Shown piece after piece: positions 8,372-15,590 of a stretch of DNA of 30,887 nt. The number at the start of each line of letters is the position of its first letter. The stretch's first letter is position 1. Below the pieces are notes generated by a model that was given only the letters and a program-made list of their open reading frames with translations, ran no database searches and was not told the DNA's origin. This stretch comes from Zoogloeaceae bacterium (GTDB taxonomy: Bacteria; Pseudomonadota; Gammaproteobacteria; Burkholderiales; Rhodocyclaceae): NCBI GenBank assembly GCA_031278735.1, contig JAITJU010000035.1:1-30887 (forward strand), read 5' to 3'. A program made the translations under genes and the position numbers.

Positions 8372-8387
8372 TGGAACAAGTATTGCT
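8372..8387 (+). promoter_or_regulatory. Sigma-54 (-24/-12) promoter of glnK-amtB
   Basis: TGGAACAAGTATTGCT fits the RpoN consensus TGGCACG-N4-TTGCW, with the invariant GG and GC dinucleotides in exact TGG-N10-GC spacing. It lies about 58 bp before the glnK ATG, predicting a transcript start near 8397-8400. glnK-amtB operons of proteobacteria are classically activated by NtrC under nitrogen limitation, so the site makes functional sense. Confidence 0.88.
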
Positions 8388-8444
8388 TATTGCACACAAG
8401 GAAATAAAGTTTCTCAATCTTAACTTTTATTGGGAGGTCAATTC

Positions 8445-8783
8445 ATGAAATGGGTAACTGCCATCATCAAACCCTTCAAGCTGGACGAGGTGCGTTTTGC
8501 CCTTTCCGAAATCAATGTGCAGGGCATCACCGTGACCGAGGTCAAGGGGTTTGGTCGCCAGAAGGGGCATACGGAATTGTATCGGGGGGCGGAATACGCG
8601 ATTGATTTTCTGCCCAAGATCAAGCTCGAAATAGCCACTGTGGATGCGCAACTGGATGCCGTCATTGAGGCTGTCACCCGTTCGGCGGCGACCGGCAAGG
8701 TGGGCGACGGCAAGATTTTTGTCTTTGCGCTGGAGGAAGCTCTGCGCATCCGTACCGGCGAAACCGGCAATTCCGCCCTCTGA
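8445..8783 (+). CDS. glnK: Nitrogen regulatory protein P-II (GlnK)
   Basis: A 112-residue PII protein. The T-loop reads GFGRQKGHTELYRGAEY with Tyr51, the residue uridylylated by GlnD, intact. The B-loop region TGKVGDGKIFVFALEEALRIRTGE binds ATP. GlnK trimers sense 2-oxoglutarate and ATP/ADP and block AmtB when nitrogen is plentiful. The ATG at 8445 follows a strong GGGAGGT site; a slightly earlier in-frame start at 8430 lies upstream of that site and is rejected. It lies 15 bp before amtB, is almost surely co-transcribed with it, and is driven by the sigma-54 promoter upstream. Confidence 0.96.
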   Translation: MKWVTAIIKPFKLDEVRFALSEINVQGITVTEVKGFGRQKGHTELYRGAEYAIDFLPKIKLEIATVDAQLDAVIEAVTRSAATGKVGDGKIFVFALEEALRIRTGETGNSAL

Positions 8784-8798
8784 GAAAGGAAATCTGTC

Positions 8799-10181
8799 AT
8801 GAAAAAACTGTTTATTGTCTTGTTGTTGGGATTGAGCCTTTCCGGCGCGGCGTTTGCCGATCCGGTCAGCGTGGAGACGAGCGCGGCAGTCGCCGATGTC
8901 GCGGCGGCCACCGCCAGCGCCAGTGACGCCGCCGCGCCCGCCGAAACGCTGGATACCGGCACAACCTCCTGGATGATGACCGCCGCCGCGCTGGTCATCA
9001 TGATGTGCATTCCTGGCCTTGCCATGTTCTATGCGGGCATGGTCAACGCCAAGAACGTGCTTTCCGTGTTTTCGCAATTCTTCGCCACGGCGGGCGTGGT
9101 AACCGTGCTCTGGGTGGTGTTCGGCTACAGCATTGCCACGGACACCACCGGCATGGAAGCGGGCGTCTTCAACCTGCACAGCTTCGTCGGAGGCACGGGC
9201 GCGCTGTTTCTGGCGCACCTGAAGCCGGACAATATCGTGAACGGGATGCCGGAATCGGTGCTGATCACCTTTCTCCTCTCCTTTGCCATCATCACACCGG
9301 CAATCGTCGCGGGCGGATTTGCCGAGCGCATGAAATTCGTCAGCGCCGTGCTGTTCATGGCGCTGTGGTTCTCCTTTGTCTATGCGCCCGTCTCGCACAT
9401 GGTCTGGGGCGGTGATGGGTCGCTGATGGCCAACTGGGGCGTACTCGACTTCGCGGGCGGCACGGCGGTGCATATCAATTCCGGCATCGCCGCGCTTGCC
9501 GCCTGTTTGGTCATCGGCAGACGCAAGGGGTATTTGCAGTCGCCCATGCCGCCGCACAACCTCACCATCTGCCTGATCGGCGCGGGGTTCGTGTGGATAG
9601 GCTGGTTTGGCTTCAACGTCGGTTCCGCTGTCGCCGTCGACGGCACAACCGGCATGGCGCTGCTCAATACCCAGATTGGCGCTTGCGCCGGCATACTCGG
9701 CTGGATGACTGTGGAATGGATCAAGAATGGCCGCCCCAGCGCCCTGGGGCTTGCTTCCGGCGCGCTCGCGGGTCTGGTCGGCATCACGCCGGGCTGCGCC
9801 TACGTCGGCCCTATCGGCGCAATCATGATCGGCCTGGCCGCCGGCGCGGTCTGTTTCTTCTTTGTCGCGGTCGTGAAACGCAAATTCGGCTATGACGACA
9901 CGCTGGATGTGTTCGGCCTGCACGGCGTCGGCGGCATTGTCGGCGCCATCCTGACCGGCGTCTTCTGTATTCCCGCGCTGGGCGGCAGCAAGGACGTCGA
10001 GGTTCTGCCGCAGCTCATCGCGCAGTTCAAGGGCGTGGCCTTCACCATTGTCTATTGCTTTGTCATCAGCTGGATTCTCCTGAAGCTGATCGACAAGACC
10101 ATCGGCCTGCGCGTAGACGCGGAAACCGAGTCCATCGGCCTCGACCAGTCGGAGCATTACGAAACGGCCTACAACCCGTAA
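8799..10181 (+). CDS. amtB: Ammonium transporter AmtB
   Basis: A 460-residue Amt/Mep/Rh channel. A cleavable signal peptide (MKKLFIVLLLGLSLSGAAFA) and an Ala-rich linker precede about eleven membrane helices. Hallmarks are FYAGMVNAKNVLS, LDFAGGTAVHINSG with the first pore His at about 225, GCAYVGPIGA, and FGLHGVGGIVGA with the second pore His at about 375. It conducts ammonium across the inner membrane and is gated by GlnK. The ribosome site GAAAGGAAA lies before the ATG. A hairpin follows the stop. Confidence 0.97.
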   Translation: MKKLFIVLLLGLSLSGAAFADPVSVETSAAVADVAAATASASDAAAPAETLDTGTTSWMMTAAALVIMMCIPGLAMFYAGMVNAKNVLSVFSQFFATAGVVTVLWVVFGYSIATDTTGMEAGVFNLHSFVGGTGALFLAHLKPDNIVNGMPESVLITFLLSFAIITPAIVAGGFAERMKFVSAVLFMALWFSFVYAPVSHMVWGGDGSLMANWGVLDFAGGTAVHINSGIAALAACLVIGRRKGYLQSPMPPHNLTICLIGAGFVWIGWFGFNVGSAVAVDGTTGMALLNTQIGACAGILGWMTVEWIKNGRPSALGLASGALAGLVGITPGCAYVGPIGAIMIGLAAGAVCFFFVAVVKRKFGYDDTLDVFGLHGVGGIVGAILTGVFCIPALGGSKDVEVLPQLIAQFKGVAFTIVYCFVISWILLKLIDKTIGLRVDAETESIGLDQSEHYETAYNP

Positions 10182-10209
10182 GGCATCCCTTCACGGCAAG
10201 TCAAGGCTC

Positions 10210-10244
10210 CGGGCGGCGACGCGGAAATTCTGCGCCGCCGCCCG
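10210..10244 (+). terminator. Hairpin after amtB, possible terminator
   Basis: CGGGCGGCG and CGCCGCCCG form a perfect 9-bp GC-rich stem about 30 bp after the amtB stop, in the convergent gap facing the AsmA-like gene. No T-run follows on the plus strand, so intrinsic termination is uncertain; it may act only as an RNA 3' end stabiliser. Confidence 0.4.
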
Positions 10245-10357
10245 GACGTCGTCGGTCCGGCAGAAACACGATTGCCCTGAAACAAAGACGAATGCGCGGC
10301 GCGCGGCGGTTCACCATTGCGTCACGCACAGGCAGGCGGCTGACCCCAATGCCCGCG

Positions 10358-12382
10358 TCAGCGGGTTTCCGTCGCTTCCGTTGGCGCTTCGGCGTTTCTC
10401 GGGCCGGTCAGTTCCGTTCGCAAGGCTGGATAGCGGCCACTCAGAATGAGCGTGTTTTCCAGACGTTTGTCATTCCCCAGAAACAGTCTGGCGTGACCCG
10501 AAAGCACTCCGGCGGTCGTGACGCGGATTTCGCCTTCCTCGTTATGCATCACGTTGGAACGGAACTGCATGCGCTCCAGCGCGAAGCCTTCCGAATCGAG
10601 ACGAAAGGCGGCGGAAAATTTCTGAAAACGGGTCAGCGCATTCCTGTGGTGGGTCAACACGCCCCGGCTGCTGCTGTAGAGCAGGCGCGTCAGATCGATG
10701 CCTTGCAGGATGGCGTTATCGGCTTTCAGGTCACCGCTGGCGCGCAGATTTCCACGCCAGCGCGCCCGTGTGCCGCCCTGGGTCTGAAAGCGCAGCGGCC
10801 CGGAAAGCTCGCCGCTCAGTCCAAGATTGACGCCGCGCGCGCCAGGTCCATTGGCAATATCCCAGGCCTGCATGAGCTGGGCTATCTGCACACGATTCAG
10901 CGCGCCTTCGCCCTGCAACTTCTCCACCAGGCCGTCGCGCCGCCAGCCCGCTTCCAGCCGCCCGCTGTAATGACCGCCGAGCAGGAACATCCTGCCCTCC
11001 TCCAGAACAATCCTGTCCGGGTACAGACTCCCCTTGCCCGCAACGTTGTCCAACCGCGCCGGAAATTGCGCGGAAGGCAGCCAGTTGCTGACTTCCAGCG
11101 TGAAGACCGCCAGCGCCGCCGCGCCATCCCGCGTCGGCGGCGACGTGAATTCCATGTGCCCCAAAGGATCGGCGCTCTTCAGTGTGGCGCTCAACAGACG
11201 CCCCGCCGAATCACGACGCAACTCACCTTCGACGACCGCCAGCGGATTGCCGCCCAGCGTCAACGCCAGACGGCTGAAACGCAACCAGTCCGGCGCGGCA
11301 TCGCCGGATTTCCCGCCGCCCAGCCACCCCATGACGGCGGCCACGTCCAGCGCGCCATCGATCAGATCCACCGGCGCGTCGGCGCTGCCCGGCTTTTCAA
11401 AAAACAACCAGGAAAACAGTCCCGGCAAAAAAACGGATTCCAGATTCCCGCCCCGTTGGGACTCGCCGCCAAAGCGCACCTTGTGTAATTCCAGCCGCCA
11501 GTCCGAAAAATTCGGCTCGACCCTGCCGATGCTGACCGGAACGCCCAGGGCATCGGCAAGTCGGGACTCAAATTCCGTCCGCTTGCTGTTGTAAGGATAA
11601 AGCAGAAGACAAGCGGCAACGATGACGACGCCCAGCGTGAACGCGCCCAGCGCCCACAAGGAATAACGCGCCCAGATATAGACGCGCGGATGCGTCTGGC
11701 GCAGAGGCTTGCGCGACTTTATCGGCGTGAATTCGGGTTCCGGGTCCGGGTCGGGAATCGGCGCGGGCAATACCAGCGCCTCCGCCTTGACCGCGTTGTC
11801 CGGCATTGCCGTTTTCGACGGCAAGGCGGTGGCGCGAATCACCAACGGCGGCAACGGCGACGGCGGCGGCGCGGCGGAACGCGAGCGGACGGGCAACGGC
11901 GCGGGCGCATCCGACAAGATGGTTTGCGCCGAGGCAAGATTGCCTGGCCGCGCGCGCTCATTCTGCTGGATAGCGGCAGGCGCGGCGCGCGGCGCTTCGT
12001 TCGCCGGGGAAATCTTTGGCGGCGACGGCTTTTTTTCGCCAAAGGTCGAAAAATGGGAAAACCGCGAAGACTTGCCGGACGACGCGCCGCCCGGAGGCGG
12101 GTCTTCCGCGACGCGATCAAACTCGATGAGACCGTTTTTTTCCAGTGCCGCGATGGCCTCTTCCGTCACCTGGGCGTCTCCGATTTTCGCGCTCAATTCC
12201 TGCACGGACGCCTTGCCGTCGATGAGCACCAGTATCATGCGCTGCTGGCGCTCTTCCACCCTGGCGCGCCGGACGATGGCCTCCTCGCCCGTCGGCGTCT
12301 TCCTGTAAATACGCCGACTCAACGCGACCGGATTGCCGCTTGCGGACGCCGCGCCCGTCGCAGGCTCTGTATTCTTTGACAT
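10358..12382 (-). CDS. AsmA-like membrane-anchored protein with N-terminal helical domain
   Basis: About 674 residues. Residues roughly 20-95 form a small helical, winged-helix-like domain (VEERQQRMILVLIDGKASVQEL, then an EEAIAALEKNGLIEF helix). A long Pro/Ala-rich low-complexity linker (about 100-225) follows, then one membrane helix (about 232-260, LWALGAFTLGVVIVAACLLLY). The large beta-rich C-terminal part resembles AsmA/DUF748-type proteins: RVEPNFSDWRLELHKVRFGG, then repeated strand patterns to the end. Topology is a cytoplasmic N-terminus and a periplasmic C-terminus. AsmA-family proteins act in outer-membrane lipid transport or assembly. ATG 12382 has GAGGAA before it; GTG 12385 is the alternative. 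It is convergent with amtB and divergent from tRNA-Asn. Family call moderate; function inferred. Confidence 0.7.
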   Translation of the reverse strand: MSKNTEPATGAASASGNPVALSRRIYRKTPTGEEAIVRRARVEERQQRMILVLIDGKASVQELSAKIGDAQVTEEAIAALEKNGLIEFDRVAEDPPPGGASSGKSSRFSHFSTFGEKKPSPPKISPANEAPRAAPAAIQQNERARPGNLASAQTILSDAPAPLPVRSRSAAPPPSPLPPLVIRATALPSKTAMPDNAVKAEALVLPAPIPDPDPEPEFTPIKSRKPLRQTHPRVYIWARYSLWALGAFTLGVVIVAACLLLYPYNSKRTEFESRLADALGVPVSIGRVEPNFSDWRLELHKVRFGGESQRGGNLESVFLPGLFSWLFFEKPGSADAPVDLIDGALDVAAVMGWLGGGKSGDAAPDWLRFSRLALTLGGNPLAVVEGELRRDSAGRLLSATLKSADPLGHMEFTSPPTRDGAAALAVFTLEVSNWLPSAQFPARLDNVAGKGSLYPDRIVLEEGRMFLLGGHYSGRLEAGWRRDGLVEKLQGEGALNRVQIAQLMQAWDIANGPGARGVNLGLSGELSGPLRFQTQGGTRARWRGNLRASGDLKADNAILQGIDLTRLLYSSSRGVLTHHRNALTRFQKFSAAFRLDSEGFALERMQFRSNVMHNEEGEIRVTTAGVLSGHARLFLGNDKRLENTLILSGRYPALRTELTGPRNAEAPTEATETR

Positions 12383-12472
12383 CACGATTTCCTCAGTATG
12401 CTCGGCATTGCCTTTTGTAACATGATTTTCGCTGATTGGCGCGTGGCGCGGAAAATGCTCCCTTTGCGAAAG

Positions 12473-12500
12473 TTGACGGCAATCGACGCCCTCTTATAGA
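12473..12500 (+). promoter_or_regulatory. Sigma-70 promoter of tRNA-Asn
   Basis: TTGACG (12473-12478) and TATAGA (12495-12500) with a 16-bp spacer lie about 20 bp before the mature tRNA 5' end. The match to the housekeeping consensus and the distance suit a stable-RNA promoter. Confidence 0.7.
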
Positions 12501-12520
12501 ATTCGGCCAACCCGACCGCT

Positions 12521-12596
12521 TCCCCGATAGCTCAGTCGGTAGAGCGCCGGACTGTTAATCCGTAGGTCCCTGGTTCGAGCCCAGGTCGGGGAGCCA
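12521..12596 (+). tRNA. tRNA-Asn (anticodon GTT)
   Basis: A 76-nt cloverleaf. The acceptor stem TCCCCGA/TCGGGGA, the D arm AGCTCAGTCGGTAGAGC, the anticodon loop CTGTTAA with GTT at 12554-12556, and the T arm with GGTTCGAGCCC are all present. The discriminator is G, followed by an encoded CCA. It closely resembles proteobacterial tRNA-Asn. A promoter lies upstream and an intrinsic terminator 18 nt downstream, so it is a single-gene unit. I saw no duplicated tRNA 3' end in the window, so nothing shows integration here. Confidence 0.97.
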
Positions 12597-12613
12597 ATGA
12601 ATCAACCGCTTGC

Positions 12614-12634
12614 ACCCGCTTCGGCGGGTTTTTT
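12614..12634 (+). terminator. Intrinsic terminator after tRNA-Asn
   Basis: CCCGC-TTCG-GCGGG with a stable UUCG-type tetraloop is followed directly by TTTTTT. It is a textbook rho-independent terminator, placed 18 nt after the tRNA CCA end. Confidence 0.92.
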
Positions 12635-13167
12635 GTTGCCCGCGCCAGCGTCAGACAGTCAAATTGGACAGGTCTGGTTTGAGGGCGACTCGCCAACTGT
12701 CGCATGATAGAGCAAATGCGCGACAAGAAAAATCCGGGAGGAGCAAAAAAATAGCGGCATCGGTAGCCGCATGGCGCAAAGACCGCGGAAATCAGCGCCA
12801 TTATCGGGATTACGGCAATCCTTCAAAAGATGACCAAGGAAGCACGGAATAAGCAAGGCGCATAGCGATGATTGTCATGTCATAACGGGGATGGAAGAAA
12901 GATTCCTGTAGAGGGAATGCCATGAAACAACCGGCATTCGCGACGACGAAAGGCTTCGAAAAGCGCGTGCGGAAGGCCGCGCAAGGAAGCGTTTCTGGCG
13001 CGGACGGAAGGCGCTGGCGCCATGAGCCGCATTCTGCGCGCTGATCGAGCCGCGCCGCCCGAAGGCCGGAAAACGTGCGTCCGCCGCCGTGATGGCAATG
13101 GGATAGATTTTCCTCGCTTTCCGGGGCGGGTTTTCCAATTTTCCTTCCGTCTTCTCCTCCGCAACCC
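12635..13167. other. Gene-poor stretch between tRNA-Asn and methylmalonyl-CoA mutase
   Basis: About 530 bp with no convincing gene. Short open frames on both strands lack recognisable motifs, and those near 12532-12801 run antisense into the tRNA. The right half reads as GC-rich sequence downstream of the mutase stop. No IS ends, CRISPR repeats or small-RNA terminators stood out. Confidence 0.5.
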
Positions 13168-13185
13168 GGCGGCGCTTCAGCCGCC
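13168..13185 (-). terminator. Hairpin overlapping the mutase stop codon
   Basis: GGCGGC (13168-13173) pairs with GCCGCC (13180-13185) around a 6-nt loop, overlapping the last codons and TGA of the mutase gene. There is no U-run on the minus strand, so terminator activity is doubtful; it is recorded as a structural element. Confidence 0.3.
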
Positions 13186-15372
13186 GCTGACTTTTTGTCC
13201 TCCGCTCTCCGTCTTCTGCCCCCTGATTGCCTTCCTGATCTCCTCCAGCACCCTCCAGGCGGAATCCTCGATGCGCGAGCCGGGGCCGAAGATGGCCTTG
13301 GCGCCGGCCTGATAGAGAAAATCGTAGTCCTGCGCCGGGATCACGCCGCCCGCGAAGACGATGATGTCGTCCGCCCCCTCTTTTTTCAGGGCTTCCACCA
13401 GCGCGGGCAGGAGCGTCTTGTGACCGGCGGCGAGCGAGGAGACGCCCACCGCGTGCGCGTCGTTTTCCACCGCCTGGCGCGCCGCTTCCTCCGGCGTCTG
13501 GAAGAGCGGCCCCATGTCGATGTCGAAGCCCAGATCGGCGTAGGCGGTCGCCACCACCTTCGCGCCCCGGTCGTGACCATCCTGTCCCAATTTGGCGATC
13601 ATGACGCGCGGGCGGCGGCCTTCTTCCTCGGCGAATTTTTCCACTTCCGCCTTCAGCCGTTCCCAATCATCTTGCCCGGCCACGACGCCGCCATAGACGC
13701 CGGAAATGGTCTGGTTCGTGGCGCGAAACCGGGTGAAGACCTTTTCCAGCGCGTCCGACACCTCGCCCACCGTGGCGCGCAAGCGGATCGCCTTCACCGC
13801 GAGATCGAGAAGATTGCCCTCGCCCGTCCCGGCGCATCGCGTGAGCGCCGCGAGCGCCGCCTCCACCGATGACGTGTCGCGGCTGGCGCGGATTTTCTTC
13901 AGCCGCGCGATCTGCGCCTCGCGCACCGCGTGGTTGTCGATTTCCAGGATGTCGACCTTGTCTTCCTTCGCCAGCCGGTATTTGTTCACCCCGACGATCA
14001 CGTCCTTGCCGGAATCAATGCGCGCCTGCTTGTCGGCGGAACAGGTTTCCACCTGCATCTTCGCCCAGCCGGATTCCACCGCCTTCGTCATGCCGCCCAT
14101 CGCCTCGATTTCCTCGATGATGCCCCAGGCGCGGTCGGCCATGTCCTGTGTGAGTCTCTCCATCATGTAGGAGCCGGCCCAGGGGTCGACCACGTTGCAG
14201 ATGTGCGTTTCCTCCTGGATGATGAGCTGCGTGTTGCGGGCGATGCGGGCGGAAAATTCCGTGGGCAGGGCGATGGCCTCGTCCAGCGCGTTTGTGTGCA
14301 GCGACTGCGTGCCGCCAAAGACGGCCGCCATCGCCTCGATGGCGGTGCGCACCACGTTGTTGTAGGGGTCCTGCTCGGTCAGCGACCAGCCGGAAGTCTG
14401 CGAGTGGGTGCGGAGCATCATGGATTTGGCGTTCTTCGCGCCGAAGCCCGACATGACGCGATGCCAGAGGAGCCGCGCGGCGCGCATCTTGGCGATTTCC
14501 AGATAGAAATTCATGCCCACCGCCCAGAAAAACGACAGCCGCCCGGCGAAGACATCCACGTCCATGCCGGAAGCGATGCCGGTGCGCACGTATTCCATGC
14601 CGTCGGCCAGGGTGAAGGCCAATTCAATCGCCTGGTTCGCGCCCGCTTCCTGGATGTGATAGCCGGAAATGGAAATGGAATTGAATTTCGGCATGTTCGC
14701 CGCCGTGTAGGCGAAGATGTCGGCGATGATCTTCATCGACGGCTTGGGCGGGTAGATGTAGGTGTTGCGCACCATGAATTCTTTCAGAATGTCATTCTGG
14801 ATGGTGCCGGAAAGCTGTTCCTGGGAAACGCCCTGTTCCTCGGCGGCGACGATGTAGCCCGCGAGGATGGGCAGTACCGCGCCGTTCATGGTCATGGAGA
14901 CGGAGATTTTATCGAGCGGGATGCCGTCGAAGAGTATCTTCATGTCCTCGACCGAATCAATCGCCACGCCCGCCTTGCCCACGTCGCCCAGGACGCGCGG
15001 ATTATCCGAATCGTACCCCCGGTGCGTGGCCAGATCGAAGGCCACCGAAACCCCCTGTCCGCCCGCCGCGAGCGCCTTTCTGTAAAAGGCGTTCGATTCC
15101 TCGGCGGTGGAAAACCCGGCGTACTGGCGGATCGTCCAGGGCTTCACCGCGTACATGGTCGGCTGCGGCCCGCGCAGATAGGGCGCGAAGCCGGGCAGGG
15201 TGTCGGCGTATTGCAGCCCTTCCGTGTCCTTTTTGGTGTAGAGCGGCTTCACCGTGACGCCGTCGGGCGTCTTCCAGTCGAGCGCCTCCAGCCCGCCGCC
15301 GCTCTTCACCTGCTTGACCGCGGCGGCTTCCCAGTCGGCGAGTTGATCGGAATTCTTGAAGGATTCGGACAT
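13177..15372 (-). CDS. scpA: Methylmalonyl-CoA mutase, large/catalytic subunit
   Basis: About 731 residues. The N-terminal TIM barrel has PWTIRQYAGFSTAEESNAFYR, VAFDLATHRGYDSDNP and SISGYHIQEAGAN near residues 75-250, strongly like E. coli Sbm/ScpA. The C-terminal B12-binding domain begins near 590 (RPRVMIAKLGQDGHDRG), with the cobalt-ligating His in DGHDRG and the GGVIP loop near the end. It interconverts methylmalonyl-CoA and succinyl-CoA using adenosylcobalamin, in the cytoplasm, for propionate/odd-chain metabolism. ATG 15372 (MSESFKNSDQ) has a GGAG site. An in-frame GTG at 15429 would read through a tetranucleotide repeat (QTDRQTDR-like residues) and is less likely. No meaB chaperone or epimerase gene is adjacent. 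Confidence 0.96.
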   Translation of the reverse strand: MSESFKNSDQLADWEAAAVKQVKSGGGLEALDWKTPDGVTVKPLYTKKDTEGLQYADTLPGFAPYLRGPQPTMYAVKPWTIRQYAGFSTAEESNAFYRKALAAGGQGVSVAFDLATHRGYDSDNPRVLGDVGKAGVAIDSVEDMKILFDGIPLDKISVSMTMNGAVLPILAGYIVAAEEQGVSQEQLSGTIQNDILKEFMVRNTYIYPPKPSMKIIADIFAYTAANMPKFNSISISGYHIQEAGANQAIELAFTLADGMEYVRTGIASGMDVDVFAGRLSFFWAVGMNFYLEIAKMRAARLLWHRVMSGFGAKNAKSMMLRTHSQTSGWSLTEQDPYNNVVRTAIEAMAAVFGGTQSLHTNALDEAIALPTEFSARIARNTQLIIQEETHICNVVDPWAGSYMMERLTQDMADRAWGIIEEIEAMGGMTKAVESGWAKMQVETCSADKQARIDSGKDVIVGVNKYRLAKEDKVDILEIDNHAVREAQIARLKKIRASRDTSSVEAALAALTRCAGTGEGNLLDLAVKAIRLRATVGEVSDALEKVFTRFRATNQTISGVYGGVVAGQDDWERLKAEVEKFAEEEGRRPRVMIAKLGQDGHDRGAKVVATAYADLGFDIDMGPLFQTPEEAARQAVENDAHAVGVSSLAAGHKTLLPALVEALKKEGADDIIVFAGGVIPAQDYDFLYQAGAKAIFGPGSRIEDSAWRVLEEIRKAIRGQKTESGGQKVSGG

Positions 15373-15385
15373 GGCGCTACGCTCC

Positions 15386-15411
15386 GTCTGTCTGTCTGTC
15401 TGTCTGTCTGT
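15386..15411. repeat. (GTCT)6.5 / (AGAC)6.5 tetranucleotide microsatellite
   Basis: Six and a half perfect units (26 nt) of GTCT on the plus strand, read as AGAC in the sense of the mutase. It begins 14 nt upstream of the mutase ATG and abuts its GGAG ribosome site. Perfect tetranucleotide tracts of this size are rare in bacteria and are typical slippage substrates. Confidence 0.95.
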
Positions 15412-15507
15412 AATTACAGAGATGAACACATTCCCGGCGGACTCGTCCGGCGCGGAAATTTTCGGATATTACTTGGAAAACGATACCCGGCGCAAGATTC
15501 TGCCGCA

Positions 15508-15582
15508 TTGCAACATTTGCCCGATCGCTTATGAATAAGCAAGCCAAATCAAATGCTTATGGATTACGGGCAAACATTGCAC
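15508..15582. repeat. Imperfect inverted repeat with internal palindrome
   Basis: The left arm TTGCAACATTTGCCCG (15508-15523) and right arm CGGGCAAACATTGCAC (15567-15582) are inverted copies with 13 of 16 positions matching. Between them lies GCTTAT-GA-ATAAGC, a perfect 6-bp palindrome, and another GCTTAT. It sits in the gap between the depolymerase stop and the mutase start, so it may be a regulatory binding site or an RNA structure at the transcript boundary. Confidence 0.6.
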
Positions 15583-15590
15583 AAGCGGAA

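Noticed and set aside
8427..10157. 576-residue open frame antisense to glnK-amtB
   Set aside because: It is a GC-rich mirror frame of two certain genes; its His/Asp/Arg-rich composition is typical of antisense shadows and no domain is recognisable.
10055..11488. 477-residue plus-strand frame overlapping amtB and the AsmA-like gene
   Set aside because: It starts inside amtB in the wrong frame and runs antisense to the AsmA-like gene; composition is Arg/Gln-rich and motif-free.
12532..12801. Minus-strand open frame ending in PRPGLEPGTYGLTVRRSTD
   Set aside because: This ending is the well-known false translation of the antisense of a tRNA gene; the frame overlaps tRNA-Asn and has no other support.
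12521..13176. Possible integrated element at the tRNA-Asn 3' end
   Set aside because: No integrase gene and no duplicated tRNA 3' end were seen downstream; the terminator is intact.
13930..15534. 534-residue open frame antisense to methylmalonyl-CoA mutase
   Set aside because: Shadow frame of a strongly conserved gene, with no motifs.
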